Below the pieces are notes generated by a model, which searched no databases, was not told the DNA's origin, and saw only the letters and a list, made by a program, of their open reading frames with translations. Shown in pieces: positions 21,441 to 31,959 of a DNA stretch of 64,000 nucleotides (position 1 is the first letter of the stretch; the number at the start of each line of letters is the position of its first letter). Source of the stretch: Siphonodentalium dalli. Its lineage: Eukaryota; Mollusca; Scaphopoda; Gadilida; Siphonodentaliidae. Position numbers and translations under genes: made by a program. The stretch is from the NCBI GenBank assembly GCA_032622095.1, contig CP136067.1, positions 180,702,556 through 180,766,555 on the forward strand, given 5' to 3'.

Positions 21441-22745
21441 TCATTCCTTTGTACAGGCAGGGATAAAAGTGGATTTTAACCTTGCAGAGTCACAACGAAT
21501 GATAATGAAATCAGAAGCATATTTTGATTCTCGATCGGTCCTGTCTCTGAAACGTTCGGGCAGGATTGTGCTTAAGTAACGAGGTGCATTATTATTTATT
21601 ATCTTGTGAAGGGTGGATAACCGTTTAACGGTTATTCTGTCCTCTAGACTATCCCAGCCTATCTCAGTCATTAATCTGACATCTGATACAGAACGAGTGC
21701 AACCCGTCACGATTCTGGCTGCATCTAGCTGAATATCATTAAGGTTTTTAAGGAGGTAATTCGGAGCTCCAAACCACACTGGGCTTGCATATTCGAGAAG
21801 CGGTCTCACGTATGTCAAGTACATTGTTTCTAAAGTCTTTCTGCTTAGTATGCATTTAAGTTTCCTTATTTGGGACAATCTCGCATTAGCACGTTTACAC
21901 GTGTTGTCAATACACATATTCCATTTGAGATCACTCTGCAGGTCAACGCCTAAATGCTTGTGATTTTCGGTGTATTCCAGGACTTCACCATTGAATTTAA
22001 CCACGGGCCTAGTGTTTTCAGGGAAACTTCCAAAAAACATTAGATTGGTTTTTGATGGATTTAATTTCACCATCCATTGCCTTGACCAATTGCTCAGCTT
22101 AATCATATCATTATTCAGTGAAATTTCAAGTGTGTTTAGGTCAGAACTACTCTTCATTAGACAGGTGTCATCTGCGTAGAGACACGTTTTGGATTCCATA
22201 CTATCGGCTATATCGTTAATGTAGAGCAAAAATAGGAGAGGACCGATAATGGACCCCTGGGGCACTCCAGAATCTAAACAATCATACTTTGAGACGCAGG
22301 CGTTGACCCTAACCCTTTGATGGCGATCACTAAGATAACTCTTAAACCATAAAAGAAGTTTTCCTTTAATCCCATATTTTTCCATTTTGCGTAAAAGTCC
22401 GACATGCCAAACTTTATCGAACGCTTTGGACACATCACAGAAAACCGCACAAGTGTTACATCCTTCATCTAGTGCTTCTGCTATACTATGAACTATTTCA
22501 ATAAGCTGATATTCGGTACTATGTTTAGGAAGGAACCCAGACTGATAATCATACAACAAGTTATTTTCTTGTAAATGCTGAAATAATTTATTATGGATAA
22601 ATTTTTCTAATATTTTACCGGGAACGCTCAGAAGTGAAACTGGCCTATAATTATTTGGATCTTTTTGGTCACCTTTTTTGAATAGAGGTATAACATCCGC
22701 TTTTTTCCATTCATCTGAGAACTGACAAACGTCTATCGATTTCTG
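21441..22745 (-). pseudogene. LINE reverse transcriptase domain
   Basis: The frame is open from ~22745 to a TGA at ~21441 and begins before the first ATG (22559). Upstream of that ATG it reads FSDEWKKADVIPLFKKGD and NNYRPVSLLSVPGKILEK, the conserved N-terminal RT blocks. From 22559 come QSGF, CDVSKAFDKVWH (motif A, residues 41-52), SGVPQGSIIGPLLFLLYIND (motif B, 97-116) and LYADDTCLM (motif C; YADD at 22167-22178), then LGVDLQSDLKWN and the RPLLEYASPVW thumb block. All expected catalytic aspartates are present in this stretch. The terminal TGA stands where related proteins have the tryptophan of a WNS motif, so it is a TGG-to-TGA nonsense change. Confidence 0.88.
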
Positions 22746-23479
22746 AAATCATATACTAAGTGGTTTACATACAGTAGCATGTATACTCTGACCCATAGGC
22801 TTTTTTCGTTGGTAGATCTTTCAGAATTTGAGAAATTTGTGATTCACTGATCGGTATTTCAGTGATAACTTCATCTGTTCGTGCAACAAAATTCGGCAGA
22901 CATTTCGCTTTCATTCCTAATGAACTATTGGCAACAAAAATACTATTTAAAATTTCAGCTTTGTCTTTATCATAGCAGAACATTTTGTTTTTATATGAGA
23001 GAGGCGGGATTCCTTGGTTAGAATTGTTACCCATAAATGTTTTAACAACATGCCAAGACTGTTTTGGGTTATTATTCATAACAAGGGATTCATCCAAGTG
23101 AGTCATATACTCATTTTTTTGCGTGTTTCTTGGCATTATTTACTTGATTTCGAGCTTTCTTGTATTTCGACCACGTGAAACTCGTATTACAGTTTAGAGC
23201 TTTTCTTCTATAGCGATCGCGTTGGCGGATTAGTCTTCTGACTGTGCTATCAAACCATGGTTTATCATTTCTACGTACCAATATATCTCGGCGTGGTATG
23301 AAAGATTCGGCCATCTCCAGAAACATGTATCTGAAATGCTCAACAGATTTGTTGATGTTAAAACGGTTTACTTCATTATTAAGACAAGCGGACCAGTTAG
23401 TTTCTTTTATTACTCTATTTAAACCTATAAAGTCGGCAGAAGAATAGTTCCACACTATTCTTTTGTGGGATTGTGTCAC
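22746..23479 (-). pseudogene. LINE linker between endonuclease and RT
   Basis: Two overlapping frames form one broken segment. The first (23479-23111) is basic and reads KPWFDSTVRRLIRQRDRYRR, a pattern typical of the linker after the LINE endonuclease. A seven-A run near 23127 shifts the frame into the second (down to 22765), which reads NPKQSWHVVKTFMG, PPLSYKNKM and SESQISQILKDLPTKKA, the usual lead-in to the reverse transcriptase. The final part, 22800-22740, is scrambled by another shift and a stop. Nothing here could be translated as one protein. Confidence 0.7.
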
Positions 23480-24249
23480 CGGGGTGTCGTATTTAGTTCA
23501 ACAGACGTGGCATAGTGATCAGAAACTTCAAGGTCAACAACGGAGGGGTTCATCGCTGTTAACGCTTCAGAGATAATAATAGGGTCTAAGAGCGTTTGTG
23601 ACTTTGACGTTACTCGTGTTGGTTCTTTGATTACGTTAGACATGCCGACATATTTATTAATTATGGACTGTAGTGGGTTATCGCTTATCAACATATTACA
23701 ATTCAAGTCACCAACGACAACAACTGATGGGTTAATATCTAATGCTTCTCCAATTTTGTCATCAAGTAGTTCCCAGAAGTTATTTAAACATTCCCTATCG
23801 GACCTATAGGTAACACATAGTAAAAACTTGTCTACAGATCCAACTTCAAACCAAAGGATGTCATCATTAAACTGCAAACCTGACATTTCTCTGTATGGAA
23901 TTTTATCTGAAAAGTATACTATGATTCCACCGCCATACATATTTCGATCTTTACGTACTGGGTGTTGGAAACCTGAGATAAGCAAGTTTTCATTTGGATA
24001 ATTATCGTCAAGATGAGATTCAGTAAAGCATAGAATATCGTAATCATCGATAATATCTTAAATCTTTTGAATTTTGTTTCTTATGCTTCTTACGTTGCAA
24101 TGAATAATAGAAATTGAAGTGGTAACCGGGGCGTCTAATTGACCTGGGTTCGGGTGTATATCCCCAGCGAGAGCAAGAAGAGTGAACGCCAGAAATGCTA
24201 CTATCACATTATGAAAAGCTAGTAAACGCAAACGAATTGGCATTAACAT
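23476..24249 (-). pseudogene. LINE endonuclease domain with 2A-like N terminus
   Basis: The frame starts with ATG at 24249. A hydrophobic stretch (residues ~10-28, AFHNVIVAFLAFTLLALA) leads into GDIHPNPGQ, with the D-x-x-x-NPG core at residues 30-36 (24139-24162). This looks like the D(V/I)ExNPGP 2A motif, but with H for E and Q for the final P. Endonuclease motifs follow: NVRS, TESHLDD, VVVVGDLNCN and SDHY near the C terminus. An in-frame TAA at 24058-24060 separates the first 63 residues from the rest without a change of frame. At the 3' side an extra C in a CCCC run near 23480 shifts the frame into the next segment. APE-type endonucleases nick the target DNA for target-primed reverse transcription. 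Confidence 0.8.
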
Positions 24250-25856
24250 GTTTATACATGTTACATCGGCATGTTATGTGTAGATATATGCCTTGAAATA
24301 TTACAATTGTTAGCCTATATTGAGCCACACTAACTCCCATGACTAGTTGTACAGAAAGTCAGTAAGGCGCATGCTAGGCTAACAGGAAAACATAGATGAT
24401 GTAGGCTGCTCAAGAACTTTGGCCGACGGATGGTGAAGCATATATGTTTACAAGAATATTTCAGATAAGAGGTGTGAGATATAAACATGAAGAGGTGAAG
24501 AAATAACATTAATTGTGTAATGTTAACCATTTTACAATGGAAATTACAGAATTCTGCATAAATAAATAACTTAGGTTTAAAATTGGTGTGTATGTCTTTA
24601 GAAATTCATCCAAAATCCAAAGACACATATTTTATTTAGGATCATGCAATGCGTATATAAATGTGCGAGACAACTGCACCCAAGAGCTTCGGTCTGTTAC
24701 ATGTACGCGCTATGCATCTAGCTCAATCTCCTGAATATTGCGGAATTATTAGCGGATTAACAGTTGACCAATACATCGCAGGCGTCGATCGCGGCATGAA
24801 CCGTGCGGGCACAGCGAAGATCTCAGCCTTGTCTCGTTTATTGTTTTGAATAATTCGGCCTGTTGTGTTCGGAATAGAATCGCGTTGATTGTGGTCCAAT
24901 CTGCTCTTATTGGTGTTATGGTCAGTGGGTCAACTGACGGGTTATAATAATTCGGGAAGGGGAAAAGTTGAAAATTTTACGCTCGTGGAAAGCAAGATAG
25001 ACGCGTTCGCTAAAATAGGTCAGGTTCATTCGCGCGCATATGGCAATCATTCATTTGAAACTTGATGTGTGTATTGCCTTGCATATATATATCCAACCAG
25101 AACTTACGTGTCTAAATGTACATGCACAAAATTGAGAATTGGAAGACTGGATTAATAATGTGCATTCTCAACTATGAATCTGGCATGCAACACCCCCTCC
25201 CACCCCACCCCGGAGCCACACCCGGAAGAGTTGATGTATAAGGAGTTGTGCAAGCCGCAGGAATGCATCTAAGTGTGCCCCCATTGCGGTCTACACTGCC
25301 CCACATCATTCAATGTATCGGGGGTACTCGGGCTGGACTAACAAACCAGATTCCACAAAACTGTTTCGTATATACATATCTGGCGGATGGACATTCAATC
25401 ATAACAGCGGAGAATGTGGCAAATGTTACCGTGCGACATACGTGACGTGCATGCGTTATCCGACCATCGACACCACAATGCAAAAAAAAAACATATTCAA
25501 GCTTGTCTTCGACGAATGGATCTAATGTGGGAGGCATATGACCCAAAAACACATGAATAATTTGCTCCGTGCTCATGTTATCTAGTACATGAAAAAATTT
25601 CGAATACATTTATGATATCATACCATATATTGTTTCTATAGCTAGATATGAGAAATCTGCACGATTCCACGAGATGATCCGCTAGATCTGATATGATCAC
25701 TTTTTACATTTATTGCATTGAGTTAGTCTGTTATTTGTTGAACAATATGCGCTTCAATATGTCATATAATCCGAAAATTATTTTCCGCACGCGATGAGCT
25801 TCGCCTCATAAGCAATGAATAAATGAAGACGAGACGACCCTATGCACATTCAGCTG
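24250..25856. other. No gene seen
   Basis: Upstream of the LINE there is no recognisable promoter-like or ORF1-like sequence. Frames of 60-99 codons near 24660, 25250 and 25310 overlap each other on both strands and carry no motif, so I treat them as chance. Confidence 0.4.
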
Positions 25857-25998
25857 TACTTAAATGGTTATATATTACCATCTATTATTATATCATTTAT
25901 TGTATTGTTCAATGTACAACTATATATTAATATGTTTGCATACTGTCCTTATAAGGATGTTTTGCCTATTAAACTTATCTTATCTTATCTTATCTTAT
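25857..25998 (+). mobile_element. Possible LINE 3' tail ending in (CTTAT)5
   Basis: AT-rich sequence running through CATACTGTCCTTATAAGGAT ends in five exact CTTAT units (25974-25998). Short pentamer or octamer tails mark the 3' ends of many CR1/Jockey-group LINEs, so a heavily 5'-truncated LINE is plausible. No protein remnant is attached, and no target duplication was identified. From here to 26370 nothing else is recognised. Confidence 0.3.
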
Positions 25999-26370
25999 AA
26001 GTTGCGCAACAAGCACATAGTTATGTCTCTCGATCGCGAAATCGTTTTCGTTAGTTTATCGCCGATAGATGCGTCCCGAATCGAGTAGTAAATATTTACA
26101 ATTGAGCGTAGTTCAGACGATGCTTTTTTGGAGTGGTACTATATGGATTTATATATGCAATATACCCATCAATTTATCCAGTAGTTTCTGCGCCTAAGCT
26201 GACAGAATACCCTATACATCGCTAAAATTGGAGTATATGGGTCCGGCGGATGGGTCCGACGGAAAGGGTCAATACGACCTTAAATGACTAAAATATAAGA
26301 ATTACGGTCGATTTGCTTCAGATTTTCAGCAATGTTAGTAGAATGCTACATTCCCCCAGCTGGCATAGTA

Positions 26371-27456
26371 TGGGAGGCCAAATTCACGTTTAATAATTAA
26401 TTGCGCTTAAGCGCAATCAATTACGCTTAAACGCAAATAATTACGCTTAAGCGCAATCAATTGCGCTTAAGCGCAATTCATGGTTATGTGTAACTAAACA
26501 CCCCTGGCGAATAAATAGGTTTATCCATAACTTAACCTTAACTCCTATTGACAGATCACCTCTTGTTTTCATTGATTTGGATGGGTATGGAGCTAGCCCA
26601 ACTTCTTTGTCAAAATGGCTGACTCGCAATAGTATCACCTTCTGTTTTAGTTGGAGCGACTCGTGATAGCATTATTTTATCTTCGGTATATATTAGTTGG
26701 GGCTCGCAATAGCATTACTTTCTGTATTAGTCGAGGAGACTTTGATTTTCTTCAATTTTCGAGTATACAGGCACACCATATGAGGGAAGCAAGCCCTCGG
26801 TGACACCACATTCACACTATATGACCATGGAAATACTATAGATTTGTGCAAGAGATGCTGATTTAATAAAAAAAAACTAGAGCTCGAGGACTGAGACACC
26901 AAAGCTCCAGGAATGAGACACCAATTTTTTGGGACAGGATGCTGATAATCCTGATTTAAGTCAATAAGTAAACCATATGAGGTAAGCAAGCCCTCGTGCA
27001 GTGGCATCACATGCGTGCTATAGTATATGACCATAGTAATGGCCCAAATATGTGCAAAAATACATTAAAAAACATCATATAAAAATTACTAGAGTTCCGG
27101 GAAGGAGACATAAATTCTTTGGAATGCTGATAATATGTAATTAGGGATTATCATTTTTGAACACATACTCTCAGTTGACTGTTGAGTACTCAGGCTAATT
27201 TAAACAGGTTAAAATTAGCCCAATATGCTCCTCTTGTGTTGTTAGGTGATACACCAGGTCATGCCAATAGTTTATGGGTAGGTTAGATAGTAGTCTCAAT
27301 TACGCCTAAGCGCAATTAATTATACTTAAGTGTAAATGCCCTATTTGTACTTAAGCACAATATGTGGTATTTGCGCTTAAGCGCAATTGAATGCGCTTAA
27401 GCGCAGATAATTGCGCTTAAGCGCAATTCATTATTAAATGTGAATTTGGCCTCCCA
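26371..27456. mobile_element. 1.1-kb TIR element with GCGCTTAAGCGC arrays
   Basis: The ends TGGGAGGCCAAATTCACG and, inverted, TGTGAATTTGGCCTCCCA define a TIR that continues through TTTAATAATTAATTGCGC. TA lies at both outer edges (26369-26370, 27457-27458). Just inside each end is an array of palindromic words related to AATTGCGCTTAAGCGCAATT: four at 26399-26480 and about seven at 27300-27430. The interior has a direct duplication of a CATATGAGG(G/T)AAGCAAGCCC block (26777, 26973) and no convincing transposase frame. The superfamily is unknown; a TA duplication would allow Tc1/mariner. Confidence 0.7.
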
Positions 27457-27793
27457 TATATAGCATAGCGCTTGGATACTAACTGATCAGTTTCACGCAC
27501 CAGAACAAGTATACTTAGTATGTCTTTAATAAGTTCTTTCCACGTTGACTTATTTATAAAGGTGGACGTGTCTACAAAAGACACAATATGTTCTGTCAAA
27601 TTATGCTGATCTGAAACATGCAAAGCATTATTGCACAATGATTGCGAACAAGTAAGACCAGACAATGCATCTATTAGACGACATATGAATACTTCTTTCA
27701 CTCTCTTATAAGGAGAAACATGACATAACGCACAGAATAGTGATAAAACACTACGTTCAATGTAAACATGCAGTGGTGGTATTCCTATGAAAC

Positions 27794-28308
27794 CTAATGC
27801 CATATCAGTTCTGGTTCTATAGTGTACCAATAGTGTTTCGTTATGTATTTAATTCGCATGTGATTCAGGTTAGTGCATTTCATGATGAAGTGGTATTCAT
27901 CGCCCACTTCATTTTTACACATACAACAAATGTTGCTCTTTGTTCTGCGCTTTCCCCATCTACATGTTTCCACCTCCAGTCTATGATTGCATCTACGTAT
28001 ATTGATCAGATACTTTCTAAGAGTAAAAGGCAAGTCCAGCATTTAATATTCTGAACGAAGGGTTGTTTTCAGTTCTGTATAAAAAAAAAGTTCCTCTTGA
28101 TGAACCTTTTATATCTATCCACCACTGCTGAGTAAATGGGTCTCTCAAGATAACAGGAAATTTCTTTTTTCTGGCTGTTTGATAATTCTGATTGGTCAGA
28201 CCATGCAACACCAAGGCCAGCTGAATGTAACATACGTTTGATACTACTGACATTTCTGAAGGTTTTACCATCATATTCCATCAGTTCAAATATAAATTTG
28301 GATTTCAT
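27794..28308 (-). pseudogene. LINE 3' fragment (C-terminal zinc region)
   Basis: The minus strand reads SSIKRMLHSAGLGVAW, then after a frame change RDPFTQQWWIDIKGSSRGTF, and after another HRLEVETCRWGKRR and CCMCKNEVGDEYHFIMKC. The HRLx(V/I)E...GRW...C-x2-C...GDEYHFxxxC pattern is a recurrent C-terminal region of invertebrate non-LTR retrotransposon proteins. At least two frameshifts are present. A 137-codon minus-strand frame continues to 27417, but I cannot relate it to the family; it ends inside the element at 26371-27456. Confidence 0.7.
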
Positions 28309-28990
28309 CTTGCACGTTCAAATAAAAAAAATGCATTTCATCTTGCACGTTCTGTGTTAAAGGCAAATTTGGCCATATAATAGAACACATATTTTGTTAG
28401 AGAATAATTGTGTCTTCTTAGATCCATAAAGTAATAATCAATCTGGAAAGAAAATTTCCATATTTTGTTCTAGTTCTTAAAATACTGCACCCTGAAATAC
28501 GGAATTTGCCTCATTCTGAGAAATTGCGGCTCCGAAATCAGATAAACTCCAGTTTTTGAAGGAACGCAACTCGAAAAATACTTCACGAATCTGGTAATGG
28601 TGTTCTGTTTTGCATGGAATCAGGAAAGTAAGGTCGACAAAATGTACATAAAATTGGAAGGACTTGTGAATTTGAATTCGTTATAAATTATACAACCCTG
28701 AAAATCCACAAATTGATAATTTGACCAAATATATTTCACGAAATTCACCAATTTCCCTTTTTTCTATTTTTTTTTGTATATATGGGAGGTTTATGTACTT
28801 ATTCATGCAAAAACGATTCTGTTGCAATCAATTCCGACTTTAATTGTCATTATTCTCATGAATGCAGTGACTATATTATTGGAAAGCTTGAGGTATACAT
28901 GTAACAGTTTGAAAATTCCAACTCAAGGGGTACAAATGGAATTTACCGGACTTGGGGTTTTGGGGTGCAGTTCTAAATTTAACACAAACA
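28309..28990. other. No gene seen
   Basis: AT-rich DNA without a recognised repeat end or coding motif. Confidence 0.4.
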
Positions 28991-29426
28991 AGTCTGCAAT
29001 AGTGTGTCCGTCATTTGCAGAATTGAGGTCCACAGAGGGTGAATTTAGTGATGCTATCTCACACGGCGGGATAACATCACTAAATTCACCCTCTGGGGAC
29101 CTCATTCTGCTTAGGGCTCATCTTCTGGTAAGTATCTACAGTCTCGAATAACATTGCTTTTAGTTGCTTTTTCCCATCTGGGAAGTTTCTATAACCCCTA
29201 ATTTGCAGAAGATAAAATGCATAACTGAGATGACTAATGGGTGAACACCAACTTCAACGGGGGAACTTCAATCTGATCCTAGGTCTCCCATAGCCGTTGG
29301 GGTCTAAGCAGAATGAGGTTCCCATAGCGTGAATTTTGTGACGCTAGCCCGCTGCGCGGGGTAGTCACTAAATTTACCTTCTGTGGACCTAATTCTGCAA
29401 ATGACAGACACAATATTTGCAGACTT
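28991..29426. mobile_element. Non-autonomous TIR element, family B, copy 2
   Basis: The left AGTCTGCAATAGTGTGTC and right GACACAATATTTGCAGACT form the TIR. Two internal hairpins (GAATTTAGTGATGCTATC..., and GTGAATTTTGTGACGCTAGC...) sit near each end, the second with a GC loop CCGCTGCGCGG. The order is as at 810-1187, but this copy retains the complete right hairpin. Confidence 0.7.
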
Positions 29427-29438
29427 GGACACACACCA

Positions 29439-29564
29439 ACCCACTCCATCGAGACCCTCAAAGACATGAGTCGCCTAGTTACCCACTCCGTCGAGACCCT
29501 CAAAGACATGTGTCGCCTAGTTACCCACTCCGTCGAGACCCTCAAAGACATGTGTCGCCTAGTT
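29439..29564. repeat. 42-bp tandem repeat, 3 copies
   Basis: The unit ACCCACTCCGTCGAGACCCT continues with CAAAGACATGTGTCGCCTAGTT. Starts are at 29439, 29481 and 29523, and the copies are nearly identical. Confidence 0.92.
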
Positions 29565-29574
29565 GTATAATAGT

Positions 29575-30345
29575 TAATAAATAGAGCATGGCTTGGAGTG
29601 AAATACGCCGATATAGTGCATAGTGAGGTTGTGTAGTTCACGACGCGAAGCGGAGTGAACTACACAACCGCACTATGCACTATATCGGCGTATTTCACGA
29701 CAAGTCATGCTCTAATTATTAGATTGTATCGAACAAATGCAGAAATTAAAGGCAAACCAGTGGGCAAACACCATTTAAAAAAAAATAATAATAATAATAT
29801 GTAAAAAAAATAAAAAAATTCCTCTTTGTTCAGGTTTGTTTGTTTGATTTAGAAGTAGGAAACTACTATTTTCAACTTTTACTAAGTTCAGACAATTGAT
29901 GTTCGCCTTACTGAAGCTTTAATTTGGATCAGCGGCGAAATAACAAGTAGTTTCAGAACAAAGTTTGATGTAGTGTTCGTTACTATTTTTAGTAGTCAAA
30001 ACTACATATGCATAGTGCACGATGGGAGAGACTTGAAGGCGTAGTATACAACTACGACTAATCACCTAGTACAAACGCTATCGCATGCCAAATGGGGTGG
30101 GATGCTGAAAAATCGCAAGCCAATTTGCGCGCGATTTAGTTTGCCGTGTCCCGCGTGACTCAGCATCGCATGCGAATATCTCTCCAGACGGCATCGACAT
30201 ATCAAAACGCATGCGATTCTCGCCTATCGTATCTGTATTTGGACGAGATTGTATTTCAATTTCCTGGACTAATAGAGTCGAGTAGCCAACCAATCGGAAA
30301 GCTTGATTTCAATAACAAAGTCACGTGAGATACAATATTACAGAA
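29575..30345 (+). repeat. Dispersed repeat family C, copy 2
   Basis: The hairpin (29575-29720) and tail (from GGAAACTACTATTTTCAAC to GTCACGTGAGATACAATAT) match 18091-18767 almost base for base. Between them it has A-rich/AAT-rich sequence instead of the 36-bp array. The tail is interrupted by a 204-bp insertion at 30063-30266. Confidence 0.8.
30063..30266. mobile_element. 204-bp insertion with 7-bp GACTAAT duplication
   Basis: GACTAAT occurs at 30056-30062 and again at 30267-30273. The other copy of the repeat has a single GACTAAT at 18687-18693 with continuous flanks. The inserted sequence starts CACCTAGTACAAACGC and contains several GCATGCG words (CGCATGCCAAA, TCGCATGCGAA, CGCATGCGATT). 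It has no clear terminal inverted repeat, poly-A or coding frame. Its class is unknown. Confidence 0.75.
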
Positions 30346-30731
30346 TAGTGTATTACTCCGTCCATTACTTATGGAACTGGAGGATACCACATATATAATG
30401 AATTACAAAATAAATAAACAACAGCTACATGTAAATATTATATATACTTAGTTGGCCAAACAAAAAAGGTGAATATGGATTTGAAGTAATCGTAATAGAT
30501 CGTACAGATGGATAACAGCCAAATGGTTTCGTATCGATGGTTTTGTCGGATGAGTGAGTGAGTTTGTGGGTGTACATGTACGTACATTCATGTATAAGTT
30601 CTCAAACTGATGCAGTATTTAAGATTTCTTTGGCAAATTTAGCCAAATGTACTAGCTCAGTCTTGTTCGTAGTGTTCATTAGTGCTGCCAATTTCGTGTG
30701 GTTTGGAAACGTTTGGTAGTAGTTTTTTATA

Positions 30732-31190
30732 TGTGACCCGCTATATCAAATCCAGTCGGAGGTAGGGATTTTTTTACCCTGTGCCAATGCATTCTCTTAT
30801 ATATGAGAGTCGACCATAGGTCGCCTCGCATATATAAGAGAATGCATTGGCCTAACAATTTTTTACAATTTTAATAATTTGTTCTTGTATTCTTTAACAA
30901 TTTTAAAATATCTCCCATACAGAGCCCCAGACAAACATGAGCAGACGACACTCTTATGTGTGCTTCTATATATGTGTGGGGCTCCCTGCAGGGTAATGGA
31001 TGTTTTTTTATTTTTTGTCCTAAAAATTGTAAGAAACATTTGTTTAAAAAACATGATAAAAAATTGTTAAGCCAATGCATTCTCTTGTATATGCGAGGCG
31101 ACCTATGGTCGACTCGCATATATAAGAGAATGCATTGGCACAGGGTAAAAAAATCCCGACTTCCGACTGGATTTGATATGGCGGGTCACA
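30732..31190. mobile_element. Double-hairpin MITE, TA/TGTGACCC shell
   Basis: The ends TGTGACCCGCTATATCAAAT and its inverted partner, with TA outside each end, form a TIR that continues through CCAGTCGGA, GGGATTTTTTTACCC and into the same 69-bp hairpins seen in the TTAA-shell family. The spacer between hairpins is longer (~240 bp) and contains an extra hairpin GAGCCCCAGACA...TGTGTGGGGCTC. The first hairpin has one arm change (TGAGAG for TGCGAG). The whole element is a near-palindrome without coding capacity. Confidence 0.85.
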
Positions 31191-31192
31191 TA

Positions 31193-31369
31193 TTTGGAAT
31201 CACTATCAATAAGAAACATTTGTTTAAAAAACATGATAAAAAATTGTTAAGCCAATGCATTCTCTTGTACATGCGAGGCGACCTATGGTCGACTCGCATA
31301 TATAAGAGAATGCATTGGCACAGGGTAAAAAAATCCCGATATACGACTGGATTTGAAATGGCGGGTCAC
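31193..31369. mobile_element. Partial tandem copy of the TA-shell MITE
   Basis: After a 19-base joint (ATTTGGAATCACTATCAAT), also found beside the copy at 39867-40323, the right part of the element restarts at AAGAAACATTTG and runs through the second hairpin to GGCGGGTCACA. The first hairpin and left shell are absent. Confidence 0.75.
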
Positions 31370-31650
31370 AAATGGACTAGCTCAGTCTTGATCGTGGTGT
31401 TCATTATATATAGTGCTGCCAATTTCGTGTGGTTTGGAAACGTTTGGTAGTAGTTTTTGATATGAGTTCTGCGGGCAGAGTTTAATGCGCTACAAGTAAA
31501 AGTGTAATGGTACTCATCACCGGTCTCATCTGAGTCGCAGAGCGTGCATTGGGGTGAAGAAATATTTGAACTTTTCCATGAAGAAACCTCAACCGGTAAG
31601 CGGGAGTTTCTTGTTCTGAGTCGCGTCATGTTTACCCTGAGCTCTCCGGG

Positions 31651-31959
31651 TATAATTCAGTTAAGTATTTCTCCATGCCAAATGTTTCCTAACTATTGAA
31701 TGATGCTTTAATCTCAGCCATTTTTACACCTGACCTTATCATTTAATAGAATTAAAATCTGGACCCAGTGATGTGACCTTTCTCATGCTTCTTGTTTCAC
31801 TTGATCTCACGTGAACACACCAAAAAGAAGCTAATTGATTTGAATATCCTATGTGCCCTGGTAATCATCTAATTAGAAAGCAATTTGCACGACCAGATTG
31901 CTTTGACCTGTTTGGGAGTATTGTTGTCGCGTGTTTAGTTTATAAAATTAGTACATGTA
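31651..31959. other. No gene seen
   Basis: About 300 bases between two oppositely oriented LINE fragments, with nothing recognised. Confidence 0.35.

Larger units (their letters stand above)
21006..24249 (-). mobile_element. Non-LTR retrotransposon (APE-type LINE), degraded
   Basis: Read on the minus strand, the order is a hydrophobic N terminus with a 2A-like motif, an apurinic-type endonuclease, a basic linker, a reverse transcriptase with YADD, then a cysteine/histidine C-terminal region. This is the standard layout of the main ORF of CR1/Jockey-group LINEs. At least two in-frame stops (24058-24060 and ~21441) and several single-base frameshifts interrupt it, so it is not active. I see no separate ORF1 upstream within 24250-24660, so the copy may be 5'-truncated. 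LINE 3' fragments at 27794-28308, 30605-31650, 31960-32250 and 54060-54924 show other copies or families. Confidence 0.85.
30605..31650 (-). pseudogene. LINE 3' fragment split by MITE copies
   Basis: From 31629 the minus strand reads LRTRNSRLPVEVSSWK, CTLCDSDETGDEYHYTFTC and NYYQTFPNHTKLAAL, the C-terminal zinc region of a non-LTR element. The end of the protein (TELVHLAKFAKEILNTASV, stop near 30605) lies beyond the MITEs at 30732-31369. About 86 bases of this coding sequence are present on both sides of the MITEs (30645-30730 and 31370-31459), with a few differences. Confidence 0.7.

Noticed and set aside
24661-25609. Overlapping frames of 62-99 codons that might be small exons
   Set aside because: Frames exist on both strands in the same bases, with no splice-site-supported continuation, motif or partner copy.
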